From an uncultured Bacteroides sp. (GTDB taxonomy: Bacteria > Bacteroidota > Bacteroidia > Bacteroidales > UBA932): a DNA stretch of 64,000 bases. Under the pieces are notes generated by a model that did no database searches, was not told where the DNA came from, and saw only the letters and a list, made by a program, of their open reading frames with translations. Position numbers and translations under genes: made by a program. Shown here piece by piece: positions 46,621 through 54,612 of this stretch (positions are counted from its first letter, which is position 1; each line of letters begins with the position of its first letter). The stretch is from the NCBI GenBank assembly GCA_945874355.1, contig CAMCGB010000006.1:62001-126000 (forward strand), written 5' to 3'.

Positions 46621-46628
46621 CAAAGATA
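46621..46628 (-). promoter_or_regulatory. -7 promoter box for the minus-strand TPR operon
   Basis: TATCTTTG on the minus strand, 8 bases before the GTG at 46612; the transcript would be leaderless or nearly so. Confidence 0.55.
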
Positions 46629-46647
46629 ATCAATTATTGCTCCAGAT

Positions 46648-47532
46648 TTGAGAAGGCTGACGCTTTTTATTCTTCTTTTTGTATCCCTGAGCTTGGCTGC
46701 CCGGTCGGGAATTGAGGCCAGGAGTGCTTCCGCTACCCAGCTCGAAGAAGACCTCCGTTTCCTGACGGATTCCTCCCTTATCGGCGGCCGCGCCTGCGGC
46801 AGCGCTTCTGCCCAGAGTGCGGCGTTTTTCCTGCTGCGCCAGTTCCGCTCCGCCGGTCTGCGCACCACGGTCCAGAGTTTCGAGAGCGCCGGCAAGGCGT
46901 GCCACAACATCATCGCCGTCACTCCCGGCTGGTACCGCAAGTACATTCTGGTATCGGCATATTATGACGGCATAGGGACGCTTGGCGGGGAGTTTTACCC
47001 CGGGGCCGACTCCAATTCTTCCGCTGTAGCCGCCCTCCTGGAGCTTTCGCGGGTGATGCCCATTTTCTGCAAGGGCGATACAGGGCTCATTTTTGTGGCT
47101 TTCGATGCACATAACACCGGGCTTACCGGTTCGCTGGAGTATGTCAAGGAGTACCTTGGAGAGTACAGGCTCTCGCTTATGGTCAATCTCGATATCCTCG
47201 GCTCTTCGCTCGTGCCCCTTCATAAGGACAGGCCCGAGTACCTGATTGCCCTGGGAGGACTCCAGCACTGTTTCTCCCTTGAGAGGGTAAACCGTTCCTA
47301 CGGGCTGGATTTGAGTTACGACTACTACGGAAGCTCCAACTTCACTGACCTTTTCTACCGCAAGATTTCGGACCAGCGGCATTTTCTCGAGAGGGGAGTG
47401 CCCTGCATTATGTTCACCTCGGGTATAACACTGAACACCAACAGGACTACCGACACCCTCGCGAGCCTTGATATTCCCTTGCTGCACAAGCGTATATGCT
47501 TCATCCGGGACTTCCTGCGGACTCAACTTTAA
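46648..47532 (+). CDS. Exported M28-family peptidase homologue, probably inactive
   Basis: The 294-residue product starts with TTG at 46648 (no in-frame ATG between the stop at 46627 and the signal peptide) and has a signal peptide to ~residue 18. The M28 fold is recognisable: VSAYYDGIG, GADSNSSAVAALLELSR, FVAFDAHNTGLTGS, MVNLDILG. However, the first zinc ligand His is Tyr (usual AHYD), the catalytic Glu-Glu is His-Asn (usual DAEE), and the last His is lost (NTNRTTDT where HTPxDT is usual). It is therefore likely a binding protein rather than an aminopeptidase. uxuA follows after 11 bp. Confidence 0.82.
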   Translation: MRRLTLFILLFVSLSLAARSGIEARSASATQLEEDLRFLTDSSLIGGRACGSASAQSAAFFLLRQFRSAGLRTTVQSFESAGKACHNIIAVTPGWYRKYILVSAYYDGIGTLGGEFYPGADSNSSAVAALLELSRVMPIFCKGDTGLIFVAFDAHNTGLTGSLEYVKEYLGEYRLSLMVNLDILGSSLVPLHKDRPEYLIALGGLQHCFSLERVNRSYGLDLSYDYYGSSNFTDLFYRKISDQRHFLERGVPCIMFTSGITLNTNRTTDTLASLDIPLLHKRICFIRDFLRTQL

Positions 47533-47543
47533 ACTCTATAACA

Positions 47544-48734
47544 ATGCTTAATACCTGGAGATGGTTCGGCCCCAAAGACAAGATAACTCTGGATATGCTT
47601 GTCCAGATAGGTGTGCAGGGTATAGTGACTTCGCTCTATGACATCCCTGCGGGAGAAGTGTGGAGCGTGGAAAGAATTTCAGAACTCAAATCCTTGATAG
47701 AGTCCCAAGGCCTCAAATGGTCAGTGGTGGAGAGCCTTCCCGTGAGCGAAGCCATAAAATACGCGGGTGCTGAGAGGGACCGCTTGATAGACAATTATAT
47801 ACAGAGTCTGGAGAATCTCGGAAAGTGCGGAATTAGGACGGTCTGCTACAACTTTATGCCGGTGATAGACTGGGTGCGGACTGACCTTAAACGCCCTATG
47901 CCGGACGGAACTTCGGCTTTGTACTTCGATTATTCCCGTCTTGCGTATTTTGACATCAGGGTGCTCGGGAGGAAAGATGCCGCCAGGGATTACCCGGATT
48001 ATGTACTGGCGAAGCTTCCTGGTCTCGACAGGACTATGACTGCGGAGGATATTCATTCTCTGGTCGATACTATAATCGTCAAGACTCAGGGCTTTATCTG
48101 CGGCAATATTTCTGAAGGGGATGCGGCTCCGTTGGAGCATTTCCGCTCTCTCCTTTCGCTCTACGACGGGGTCACAAAGGATGATCTGAGGGCAAATCTG
48201 GTCTATTTCCTGAAGGCTATAATGCCGGTGTGCGGGAGCTACGGGATAGATATGTGCATCCATCCCGACGATCCTCCTATGCCTGTATTCGGTCTGCCGC
48301 GAATAGTATGCAATGCCGAGGATATACGCTATATCCTTGATTCTGTGGATAATCCTCATAATGGACTGACTTTCTGTGCGGGTTCGCTTTCGGCAGGGGC
48401 TCATAATGATGTCGAGGCCATGGCCCGCGAATTCGCTTCGCGAAGCCGCTTTGTGCACCTTCGCACCTGCGCTCTTCTTCCGGATGGCGATTTTGTGGAG
48501 GCACCCCACGTGGACGGCAGGGTGAATCTGGTGGAACTGTTGCGCATCTTCAGGCGGCAGGACCCTTCGCTTCCTATGAGAGTGGACCACGGGCGCGATA
48601 TGCTGTCGGACTCCGTTTCGGGCTATAATCCGGGCTATGGTTTTTATGGGCGTATGTTTGCTCTGGCGCAGGTAGAGGGGATGATGTGTGCGGTGGAGTC
48701 TCTGGATGGAGATGAGAATGTAAAAATAATATAA
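47544..48734 (+). CDS. uxuA: D-mannonate dehydratase
   Basis: UxuA converts D-mannonate to 2-keto-3-deoxygluconate in glucuronate breakdown. The 396-residue TIM-barrel protein starts with the family signature TWRWFGPKDKITLDMLVQIG and continues with GIVTSLYDIPAGEVW, NFMPVIDW and CIHPDDPP; metal-binding His and Cys residues appear in the second half. ATG at 47544 was chosen because upstream in-frame codons lie inside the previous gene. The oxidoreductase that makes its substrate follows after 5 bp. Confidence 0.95.
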   Translation: MLNTWRWFGPKDKITLDMLVQIGVQGIVTSLYDIPAGEVWSVERISELKSLIESQGLKWSVVESLPVSEAIKYAGAERDRLIDNYIQSLENLGKCGIRTVCYNFMPVIDWVRTDLKRPMPDGTSALYFDYSRLAYFDIRVLGRKDAARDYPDYVLAKLPGLDRTMTAEDIHSLVDTIIVKTQGFICGNISEGDAAPLEHFRSLLSLYDGVTKDDLRANLVYFLKAIMPVCGSYGIDMCIHPDDPPMPVFGLPRIVCNAEDIRYILDSVDNPHNGLTFCAGSLSAGAHNDVEAMAREFASRSRFVHLRTCALLPDGDFVEAPHVDGRVNLVELLRIFRRQDPSLPMRVDHGRDMLSDSVSGYNPGYGFYGRMFALAQVEGMMCAVESLDGDENVKII

Positions 48735-48739
48735 AAGTT

Positions 48740-49555
48740 ATGAATGAAATGTTTTCCGTAGCCGGCAAGGTGGCTGTAATCAGCGGCGCTGCCGGTGTTC
48801 TGGGCGGATCACTAGCCCGGCATTTTGCTTCGCAGGGCGCTGATGTGGTTGGACTGGTGCACAGGACGGAGCAGGTTTCTGAGACTCTTGAATCGCTCCA
48901 GGCCTGCGGAGGCAATCCTCAGGTATATGAGTGCAATGTTATGGATGCGGAGTCGCTGAAGGCTATAGCCTCCAGCGTGAAGGATAGCTATGGGAAGGTG
49001 GATATTCTCATCAATGTGGCTGGCGGCAATGTAAAGGGAGCCAATGTGATGCCGGACCAGAATTTCTGGGATATGAAGCTCGAAGACTGGACCAAGGTGC
49101 TGGATTTGAATCTGAACGGAACTGTTTATCCCTGTTATGTGTTTTCGGAAATATTTGCTGCTCAAGGATTTGGCTGCATATTGAACATATCATCGATGGC
49201 GGCTTATGATGCGCTGACCAGGGTTGCCGGATACGGCGCTGCCAAGGAGGGTGTTTCGAATTTTACGCGTTGGCTTTCGGCTGAGCTGGCTATCAAGTAC
49301 GGAGACAAGATTAGGGTGAATGCGCTTGCTCCTGGATTTTTCATCGGAAAGCAGAACCGTGCGGCGCTGCTCAATGAGGACGGGAGTCTTACTGAGCGTT
49401 CGGTCAAAGTGATAGCTAAGACTCCGATGCGGCGTTTCGGCGATCTGACTGAGCTTAATGGCGCGGCGCAGTTCCTCTGCAGCGATGCGGCCAGCTTTGT
49501 GACCGGAGTGGTGCTTCCTGTCGACGGCGGCTTCAGCTCTTTCAGCGGCGTCTAG
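48740..49555 (+). CDS. SDR-family D-mannonate oxidoreductase (fructuronate reductase role)
   Basis: The 271-residue short-chain dehydrogenase has the NAD-binding SGAAGVLGGSLARHF, the structural NVAGGN, catalytic Ser in ISSMAAY and Tyr-x3-Lys in YGAAKEG. Its position after uxuA suggests that it reduces D-fructuronate to D-mannonate, replacing the unrelated UxuB; this SDR type is common in Bacteroidetes. No uronate isomerase is in the window. Confidence 0.88.
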   Translation: MNEMFSVAGKVAVISGAAGVLGGSLARHFASQGADVVGLVHRTEQVSETLESLQACGGNPQVYECNVMDAESLKAIASSVKDSYGKVDILINVAGGNVKGANVMPDQNFWDMKLEDWTKVLDLNLNGTVYPCYVFSEIFAAQGFGCILNISSMAAYDALTRVAGYGAAKEGVSNFTRWLSAELAIKYGDKIRVNALAPGFFIGKQNRAALLNEDGSLTERSVKVIAKTPMRRFGDLTELNGAAQFLCSDAASFVTGVVLPVDGGFSSFSGV

Positions 49556-49578
49556 CCTGCCTCAATCGGCCGTCCCGT

Positions 49579-49588
49579 GGAGAAATCT
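49579..49588. repeat. Possible remnant of the palindromic repeat family
   Basis: GGAGAAATCT matches the right end of the elements at 20552 and 33286 but lacks the last TA and the internal unit; it could be chance. Confidence 0.25.
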
Positions 49589-49616
49589 GTAACGGCGGAA
49601 CGGAGGGGATACAAGA

Positions 49617-49639
49617 AACCCGCTGATAATCAGCGGGTT
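49617..49639 (-). terminator. Terminator hairpin after tRNA-Arg (possibly bidirectional)
   Basis: AACCCGCTGA (49617-49626) and TCAGCGGGTT (49630-49639) form a perfect 10-bp stem with a 3-base loop. T-rich bases follow on both strands, so it may also stop the plus-strand uxuA transcript. Confidence 0.8.
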
Positions 49640-49644
49640 CTTTG

Positions 49645-49718
49645 TGACGCCTGCAGGATTCAAACCTGCGACCTTTTGATCCGTAGTCAAATGCTCTATT
49701 CAGCTGAGCTAAGGCGCC
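49645..49718 (-). tRNA. tRNA-Arg (anticodon ACG)
   Basis: On the minus strand the 74 bases begin GGCGCCTTAGCTCAGC. The acceptor stem pairs GGCGCCT with AGGCGTC (one G-U), the anticodon stem TTTGA/TCAAA encloses loop CTACGGA with anticodon ACG, and the T-arm GCAGG-TTTGAAT-CCTGC is standard. CCA is not encoded. The A at position 34 would be edited to inosine to read CGU, CGC and CGA. Confidence 0.95.
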
Positions 49719-49776
49719 ATTATTAACCGGACTGAAGTCAAAGCATCGCTGCAAGCCTTCAGCGCCCCGGCTTTAA

Positions 49777-50157
49777 CTAAGCAACTTCCTCCTTTGCGAC
49801 GTTGCGCTTGGCTTCCTTGATGCGAGCCTTCTTACCGGAGAGGTTGCGGAGGTAGAAGATGCGTGCACGACGCACTTTACCGACTTTGTTGAGCTCTATC
49901 TTCTCGATTGAGGGAGACTCGTAGGGGAAAATCCTCTCGACACCCACTCCGTTGGAGACTTTTCTGATGGTGAAGGTCCTTGTGTAAGGAGTAGCTCCAC
50001 AAATCTGAATAACCACACCGCGGAAGCTCTGGAGTCTGAACTTGTCGCCTTCCTTAATCTTATAGGTTACGGTGATTGTGTCACCGGCCTTGAACTCAGG
50101 GTAGCTGGCAGCTTTGTTCTCTGAGAAAGACTGCTCAACCAGTTTGATATAATCCAT
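49777..50157 (-). CDS. rplS: 50S ribosomal protein bL19
   Basis: bL19 lies at the subunit interface. The 126 residues contain [16 protein letters not shown], the signature [12 protein letters not shown] and the C-terminal [21 protein letters not shown]. It is a single gene upstream of tRNA-Arg; a leader of about 60 bases contains elements also found before rplY. Confidence 0.97.
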   Translation of the reverse strand: MDYIKLVEQSFSENKAASYPEFKAGDTITVTYKIKEGDKFRLQSFRGVVIQICGATPYTRTFTIRKVSNGVGVERIFPYESPSIEKIELNKVGKVRRARIFYLRNLSGKKARIKEAKRNVAKEEVA

Positions 50158-50224
50158 AATTGTCTTATGTGTTAAATCGCAGCGTCATCAAACCGTCTGA
50201 AGAGAGGCTGCCTTTTCGGGACTG

Positions 50225-50232
50225 CAAATATA
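50225..50232 (-). promoter_or_regulatory. -7 promoter box for rplS
   Basis: TATATTTG on the minus strand. The following leader has TCAGACGG (50193-50200, on the minus strand) and TAACACAT (50167-50174), both shared with the rplY leader. Confidence 0.6.
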
Positions 50233-50261
50233 GCAACAATTTTTATCAAAACAAGCAATTC

Positions 50262-51422
50262 CTAGAAAAATTTGCTTTCTTTCTCAAAAAGTGCCCTGTC
50301 TTCCCTCGTCGGATCCGGCTTGAAGGATGAACTCTTGCTCATCGACTCGATAGCCTCCTTCTCGCTGCGCGACAGCTTATGGGGGATCCACACCAGTATC
50401 TTCACATACAAATCGCCCCTTCCGTAGCCGTTCACGGAAGGCAGACCCTTGCCGCGGAGCTTCTCGACTGTGCCGCTCTGCGTGCCGGCTGGCAGCTTCA
50501 GGGTCTGGGGTCCGTCGAGGCAGGGTATCTCTATCTGGGTTCCGAGCATGGCATCGGTGACGCTGATGACCCTGGTATAGAACAGGTTCACTCCGTCCCT
50601 TTTGAACCTCGGGTGGGCGATTTCCTCAATCTGCACATACAGATCTCCGTTCACGCCTCCGTTCCTTCCGCTGTTGCCCTGGCCTCTGACAGGTATCTGC
50701 ATACCGTGCTCCACGCCTGCGGGAATGTTGATGCTCAGAGTCTGCCTCTGCCTCTCCACTCCGCTCCCGTGGCAGCGGTAGCAGGGGTTGTTTATGATTT
50801 TACCCGTTCCGTGGCAGTTGGGGCATTCCGAATATGTATAGCTGCGGGCGAACATGAAGCTGGACTCGTGACGCACCTGGCCGCTGCCGTTGCAGGTAGG
50901 GCAGGTCCTGATGTCGGACTCGTTCTTCGTACCCTTTCCTCCGCACTCGCTGCAGGCTACATACCTGTCCACAGTTATGTCCTTCTTGCAGCCCGAAGCG
51001 ATTTCCTCGAGGGTAAGCTGAACCTTGACGTAAAGGTCGTCGCCCCTCACGGCCCCGCTGCGGGACGACCCTCCGGAAGAAAAATCGTCGAAACCGCCGC
51101 CTGTGAAGCCGCGGAAGATGTTGTTGAACAGGTCGCTGAACGAGCCGAAGCCCTGGCTCCAGTCCTGGCCTGCAGCTCCGTCCACTCCGGCAAATCCGAA
51201 CTGGTCGTACTTAGCCTTCTTGTCGGGATCGCTGAGCACGGAATAGGCCTCCGAAGCCTCCTTGAAGTTCTCCTCGGCCGTCTTCTTCTCCTGCTCCGTA
51301 CCGTTTACCCAGCGGTCCGGATGCCACTTCAAGGCCGCTTTTCTATAGGCGGCCTTGATATCGTCGGCACTGGCACTCTTGCCTATGCCCAACACTTCAT
51401 AATAATCTCTCTTTTCTGCCAT
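50262..51422 (-). CDS. dnaJ: Chaperone protein DnaJ
   Basis: The Hsp40 co-chaperone of DnaK. The 386 residues show the J domain with WHPDRW at ~34-39, a Gly/Phe/Ser-rich linker (~80-125), four zinc-binding repeats CSECGGKG, CPTCNGSG, CPNCHGTG and CYRCHGSG, and the C-terminal beta domains with GDLYVQI and GDLYVKI. It follows grpE by 17 bp; dnaK is not in the window. Confidence 0.97.
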   Translation of the reverse strand: MAEKRDYYEVLGIGKSASADDIKAAYRKAALKWHPDRWVNGTEQEKKTAEENFKEASEAYSVLSDPDKKAKYDQFGFAGVDGAAGQDWSQGFGSFSDLFNNIFRGFTGGGFDDFSSGGSSRSGAVRGDDLYVKVQLTLEEIASGCKKDITVDRYVACSECGGKGTKNESDIRTCPTCNGSGQVRHESSFMFARSYTYSECPNCHGTGKIINNPCYRCHGSGVERQRQTLSINIPAGVEHGMQIPVRGQGNSGRNGGVNGDLYVQIEEIAHPRFKRDGVNLFYTRVISVTDAMLGTQIEIPCLDGPQTLKLPAGTQSGTVEKLRGKGLPSVNGYGRGDLYVKILVWIPHKLSRSEKEAIESMSKSSSFKPDPTREDRALFEKESKFF

Positions 51423-51439
51423 AATCTACTTTTGCTCCA

Positions 51440-52039
51440 TTAGGCTCCGACCACGACTTTAGCGTATCTGAGAACTTTGCCGTTATAGGTGTAACCGGTC
51501 TGCACCACATCGATCACCTTACCCTTCATCTCCTCGTCGCTGACGGGGAACTGGGTCACCGCTTCGTGGAAGTCAGTATTGAACTCCTCGCCTTTGGCCT
51601 CGATGACAGCGAGCCCACGGCCCTTGAGATAGTCCATCAACTTGGTGTATATCAGAGTAGTGCCTTCCCTGGCTGCATCATCCGACGACTTCTGGAGAAT
51701 CTGAAGGGCTCTCTCGCAGTCGTCAAGGATGGGAAGCAGACCCTTGATGGTGTCCGCAGCCGCACTGGCGACCAGGCTGAGCCTCTCCTCGGAGGAGCGC
51801 CTGCGGAAAGTTTCGAACTCCGCCATCAGCCTCAGATAGTCGTCCTTCTCCTTGGACAATTTGTCAGACAACTCCTCAAGCTGCTTTTTCAGCTGCTCTT
51901 CCTTTTTATTCTTTTTCTTCTTGTCATCCTTGACTTCAGAAGTGCCTTCGCCCTGCTTCCGGGCTTCATTAGTCTCTACATCAGTTACTTCAGCCTCCTT
52001 GGAAGACTGCTCTTTTTCTATTTTTTCGTTCTGAGCCAT
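51440..52039 (-). CDS. grpE: Nucleotide-exchange factor GrpE
   Basis: GrpE releases ADP from DnaK. ATG at 52039 gives 199 residues; a frame beginning 17 codons upstream crosses the palindrome and lacks family similarity. The N-terminal ~75 residues are acidic and Lys/Glu-rich, followed by a long coiled-coil (EQLKKQLEELSDKL) and the signature region ALQILQKS..., FHEAVTQFPV and GYTYNGKVLRYAKVVVG. Operon grpE-dnaJ. Confidence 0.95.
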   Translation of the reverse strand: MAQNEKIEKEQSSKEAEVTDVETNEARKQGEGTSEVKDDKKKKNKKEEQLKKQLEELSDKLSKEKDDYLRLMAEFETFRRRSSEERLSLVASAAADTIKGLLPILDDCERALQILQKSSDDAAREGTTLIYTKLMDYLKGRGLAVIEAKGEEFNTDFHEAVTQFPVSDEEMKGKVIDVVQTGYTYNGKVLRYAKVVVGA

Positions 52040-52059
52040 ATTTCTTATTTTTATTATCC

Positions 52060-52078
52060 GTTTGTCTAGGGGACAAAC
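52060..52078 (-). promoter_or_regulatory. Candidate operator palindrome before grpE-dnaJ
   Basis: A perfect 7-bp inverted repeat, GTTTGTC and GACAAAC with a 5-base spacer, lies 20 bp before the grpE ATG. It does not match the CIRCE heat-shock element. No clear TAnnTTTG box is found in this gap. Confidence 0.4.
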
Positions 52079-52125
52079 TTCAAAAGCCAAGCCAGCACAT
52101 CTGACGCTGACAATATGTCAGAAGC

Positions 52126-53487
52126 CTATTTGAAGAAGCGGTCAATCTCCTTGATGCACTCAGGCTTGGAGAATATGGCCACCCTGTCGTAAGGCTCTAT
52201 AACCGTATCTCCCACCGCAATCATCGCCTCGTTGCTGCGGATTACGCCTCCAATGATGGCATCCTGAGGGAAGTCCAGGTCCTTGATGGGCCCCTTTGTG
52301 ATGGCGCTGCCGGGGGCGACTGTGTACTCCATCACCTCGGCATTGGTGCCTGCCATATACCTCACTATCCTTGCCTTTCCGGACAGGGTCAGCCGGAAGA
52401 TCCTTCCTGCGGTGAGCAGTTTTTTGTTTATGACGCTGTCCACACCCATCTCCTCTGCTATCCTTATATATTCTATGTTCTCGACTTCGGCCACAGTCCT
52501 TGCTACCCCGAACTTCTTTGCCACCACGCACGACAGCACATTGCTCTCGTCATTGCTGCTCAGGGCTATGAAGGCATCGTACTGCGGAAGACCTTCCTCA
52601 AACAGAAAGTCCGAGTTACGTCCGTCCCCGTGAACCACCTCCACGCTGTCAGGCAGAATCTCCGACAGGACTATGCATCTGTCCCTGTCCTTCTCGACCA
52701 GCTTGACGCTGAGCCCGGCCTGCGCGAGCGAAGAGGCGAGCATCTGGGCTATCTGGCTCCCGCCCACGATGAAAGCGCTGGAAATGTTGATGTTGCTCTT
52801 TCCGAACAGGGTGTTCAGGCTCTGGACTCCTTCGCGTTTCGAGATGGTGAACACCAGATCGCCGAACTGGAACTTCGTGTCCAGCTTCGGGATTATGGTC
52901 TTGTCGTCGCGGCTGAGCGCTATGATGCGGAACTGCGACAGGACTCCGGCCTCAAGCGGCTTGATGACTTCCGAGAGCTTCAGGTCCAGGACGGGGGAGT
53001 CCTCGTTCAGCTTGAAAACGCCGATCTGCAGCTTGCCGCGCGCGAACTCCATAGTGTCCGAGGTGGAGTTGTGCTTGAGGAAATCGATGATTTCGTCGGC
53101 CGCAGTCCTTTCTGGATAGAGCAGCAGGTCTATACCCAACTCCTTGTACAGCAGTTTGTTCTCGGCGGCAAGACAGTCCTCGTCGTTGATTCGGGCTATC
53201 ACTTTCTTCGCCCCCAGCCTTTTGGCGAGCAGGGCGCTGACGATGTTGATTTCCTGATTGACTTTAGGGTACACGGCTATGAACAGGTCTGCATCGGCAA
53301 CCCCCGAGTTTCGCAGCACCTTGATGGACGACGGACTGCCGCTGCAAGTCTCCACATCGGTATATGAGCCCAGCGCTGCGATGCGGCCCGCTTCGTCGTC
53401 GATGACCGTGACGTCGTTCGCTTCGTTGCGCAGCATTTTTGCAAGGTGAGAACCGACCTCACCGGCACCTGCAATAACGATTTTCAT
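52126..53487 (-). CDS. trkA: Trk potassium-uptake regulator TrkA
   Basis: TrkA is the cytoplasmic NAD-binding gate of the TrkH channel. The 453 residues hold two RCK units: Rossmann IAGAGEVGSHLAKML at the N-terminus with IDDEAGR, and a second from ~230 with IVGGSQIAQML and VEKDRDRC, each followed by a C-terminal RCK lobe. trkH, often adjacent, is not here. The gene follows the glycosyltransferase by 15 bp. Confidence 0.93.
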   Translation of the reverse strand: MKIVIAGAGEVGSHLAKMLRNEANDVTVIDDEAGRIAALGSYTDVETCSGSPSSIKVLRNSGVADADLFIAVYPKVNQEINIVSALLAKRLGAKKVIARINDEDCLAAENKLLYKELGIDLLLYPERTAADEIIDFLKHNSTSDTMEFARGKLQIGVFKLNEDSPVLDLKLSEVIKPLEAGVLSQFRIIALSRDDKTIIPKLDTKFQFGDLVFTISKREGVQSLNTLFGKSNINISSAFIVGGSQIAQMLASSLAQAGLSVKLVEKDRDRCIVLSEILPDSVEVVHGDGRNSDFLFEEGLPQYDAFIALSSNDESNVLSCVVAKKFGVARTVAEVENIEYIRIAEEMGVDSVINKKLLTAGRIFRLTLSGKARIVRYMAGTNAEVMEYTVAPGSAITKGPIKDLDFPQDAIIGGVIRSNEAMIAVGDTVIEPYDRVAIFSKPECIKEIDRFFK

Positions 53488-53502
53488 AAAAATATCGAAT
53501 TA

Positions 53503-54606
53503 TCACCATTTATCCATAAGAGCATCCAGATAACTGAACACTTTCCTTGCGCGGAGCGTTTTCTGCAGCACTATGCACACCGGGCTCAAAACTGCCCTGC
53601 GGCTCGGCTTCGGGCAGTCCCCTCCCTGTCTGGAAGAGGCCTCCCGATTGACTGATGGCCTTTGGTCCTTCAGGCTCCTATACTGCTTATGGGCTGAGAA
53701 GACAGCTTTGCAATACTCTTTCTTCCCGCCCAGAAGATACACCAGTGCGGCTCCCCCGTCCAGCAGATATCTGAAAGCAAAGATAAACTTTGACTTCAGG
53801 GCTCCGCAGCAGCGGGGCAGGTTCTTATTGAGCATCAGCAGGGAGTTGCGGAAATTGAGCATCAGCTTGAAAGGGGAGTCCTGCTTCAGGCTGCCGCCCC
53901 CTATATGATATATTATGCTGCGCGGCACGCAGCAAACCTTCCAACCCTCGAGCCCTGCCCGCCAGCAGAAATCTATCTCCTCCATATGGGCGAAAAACCT
54001 CGGGTCCAAACCTCCCAGGGAGCGCCAGACGCTGGAGCGGACCATCATACAAGCCCCTGATATCCAAGTGACTTCATTATCGGAATCGAGATACTGCCCC
54101 TTGTCCTCGCAGGTCAGGGACATCACTCTTCCCCTGCAGAACGGGAAGCCGAAACGGTCGAGAAAACCTCCGGCGGCACCCGCGTACTCAAAGCTGGCGC
54201 TTCGCGAAAAAGTCCCGTCGCCCCTGCGCTCCAAAGCCCTCAGCACCGGGCCGCAAACTGCGCAGTCAGGATGGGCATCCATCCATTCCTCAAGCAGAAG
54301 CGACCAACCGGGCTCGAACTCTACGTCAGTATTCAGCAGGACCACATATTCCGGCGCGTCGCCGGAAGAAAGAATCAGGTCAAGGGCCTTGTTGTAACCT
54401 CCGGTAAATCCGAGGTTTTCGCTGAAAGACAGCAGCCTTACCCAGGGGAAGTCGCGCTGCAGCGTGTCGAGCGAAGAGTCGGTGCTGCCGTTGTCCACGA
54501 CCCATATTCCGCAGCCGGCCTTCTTCTGCTCCTGCTCGCACAAAGGCAGCAGGGAGCGAAGATAAGGCTCTGTGTTCCAGTTGAGTATGACTATAGCTGT
54601 CTTCAT
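53503..54606 (-). CDS. Family 2 glycosyltransferase
   Basis: The 367-residue GT-A enzyme has VILNWNTEPYL at the N-terminus, the nucleotide-binding VVDNGSTDSSLD and ENLGFTGGYNKAL, the DxD-like LLNTDVEFEPGW and GACMMVRSSVWRSLGGLD with the catalytic region HMEEIDFCWRAG. This is the rhamnosyltransferase-like subgroup; the sugar is unknown, but dTDP-rhamnose is possible because rfbB is in the window. It lies 6 bp after the SlyD gene. Confidence 0.88.
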   Translation of the reverse strand: MKTAIVILNWNTEPYLRSLLPLCEQEQKKAGCGIWVVDNGSTDSSLDTLQRDFPWVRLLSFSENLGFTGGYNKALDLILSSGDAPEYVVLLNTDVEFEPGWSLLLEEWMDAHPDCAVCGPVLRALERRGDGTFSRSASFEYAGAAGGFLDRFGFPFCRGRVMSLTCEDKGQYLDSDNEVTWISGACMMVRSSVWRSLGGLDPRFFAHMEEIDFCWRAGLEGWKVCCVPRSIIYHIGGGSLKQDSPFKLMLNFRNSLLMLNKNLPRCCGALKSKFIFAFRYLLDGGAALVYLLGGKKEYCKAVFSAHKQYRSLKDQRPSVNREASSRQGGDCPKPSRRAVLSPVCIVLQKTLRARKVFSYLDALMDKW

Positions 54607-54612
54607 TCTATG

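Noticed and set aside
49542..49754. 70-residue open frame over the tRNA
   Set aside because: It translates tRNA-Arg and its terminator; the cloverleaf explains the sequence.
52107..52121. CTGAC/GTCAG hairpin after trkA as a terminator
   Set aside because: Only a 5-bp stem and no T run follows.
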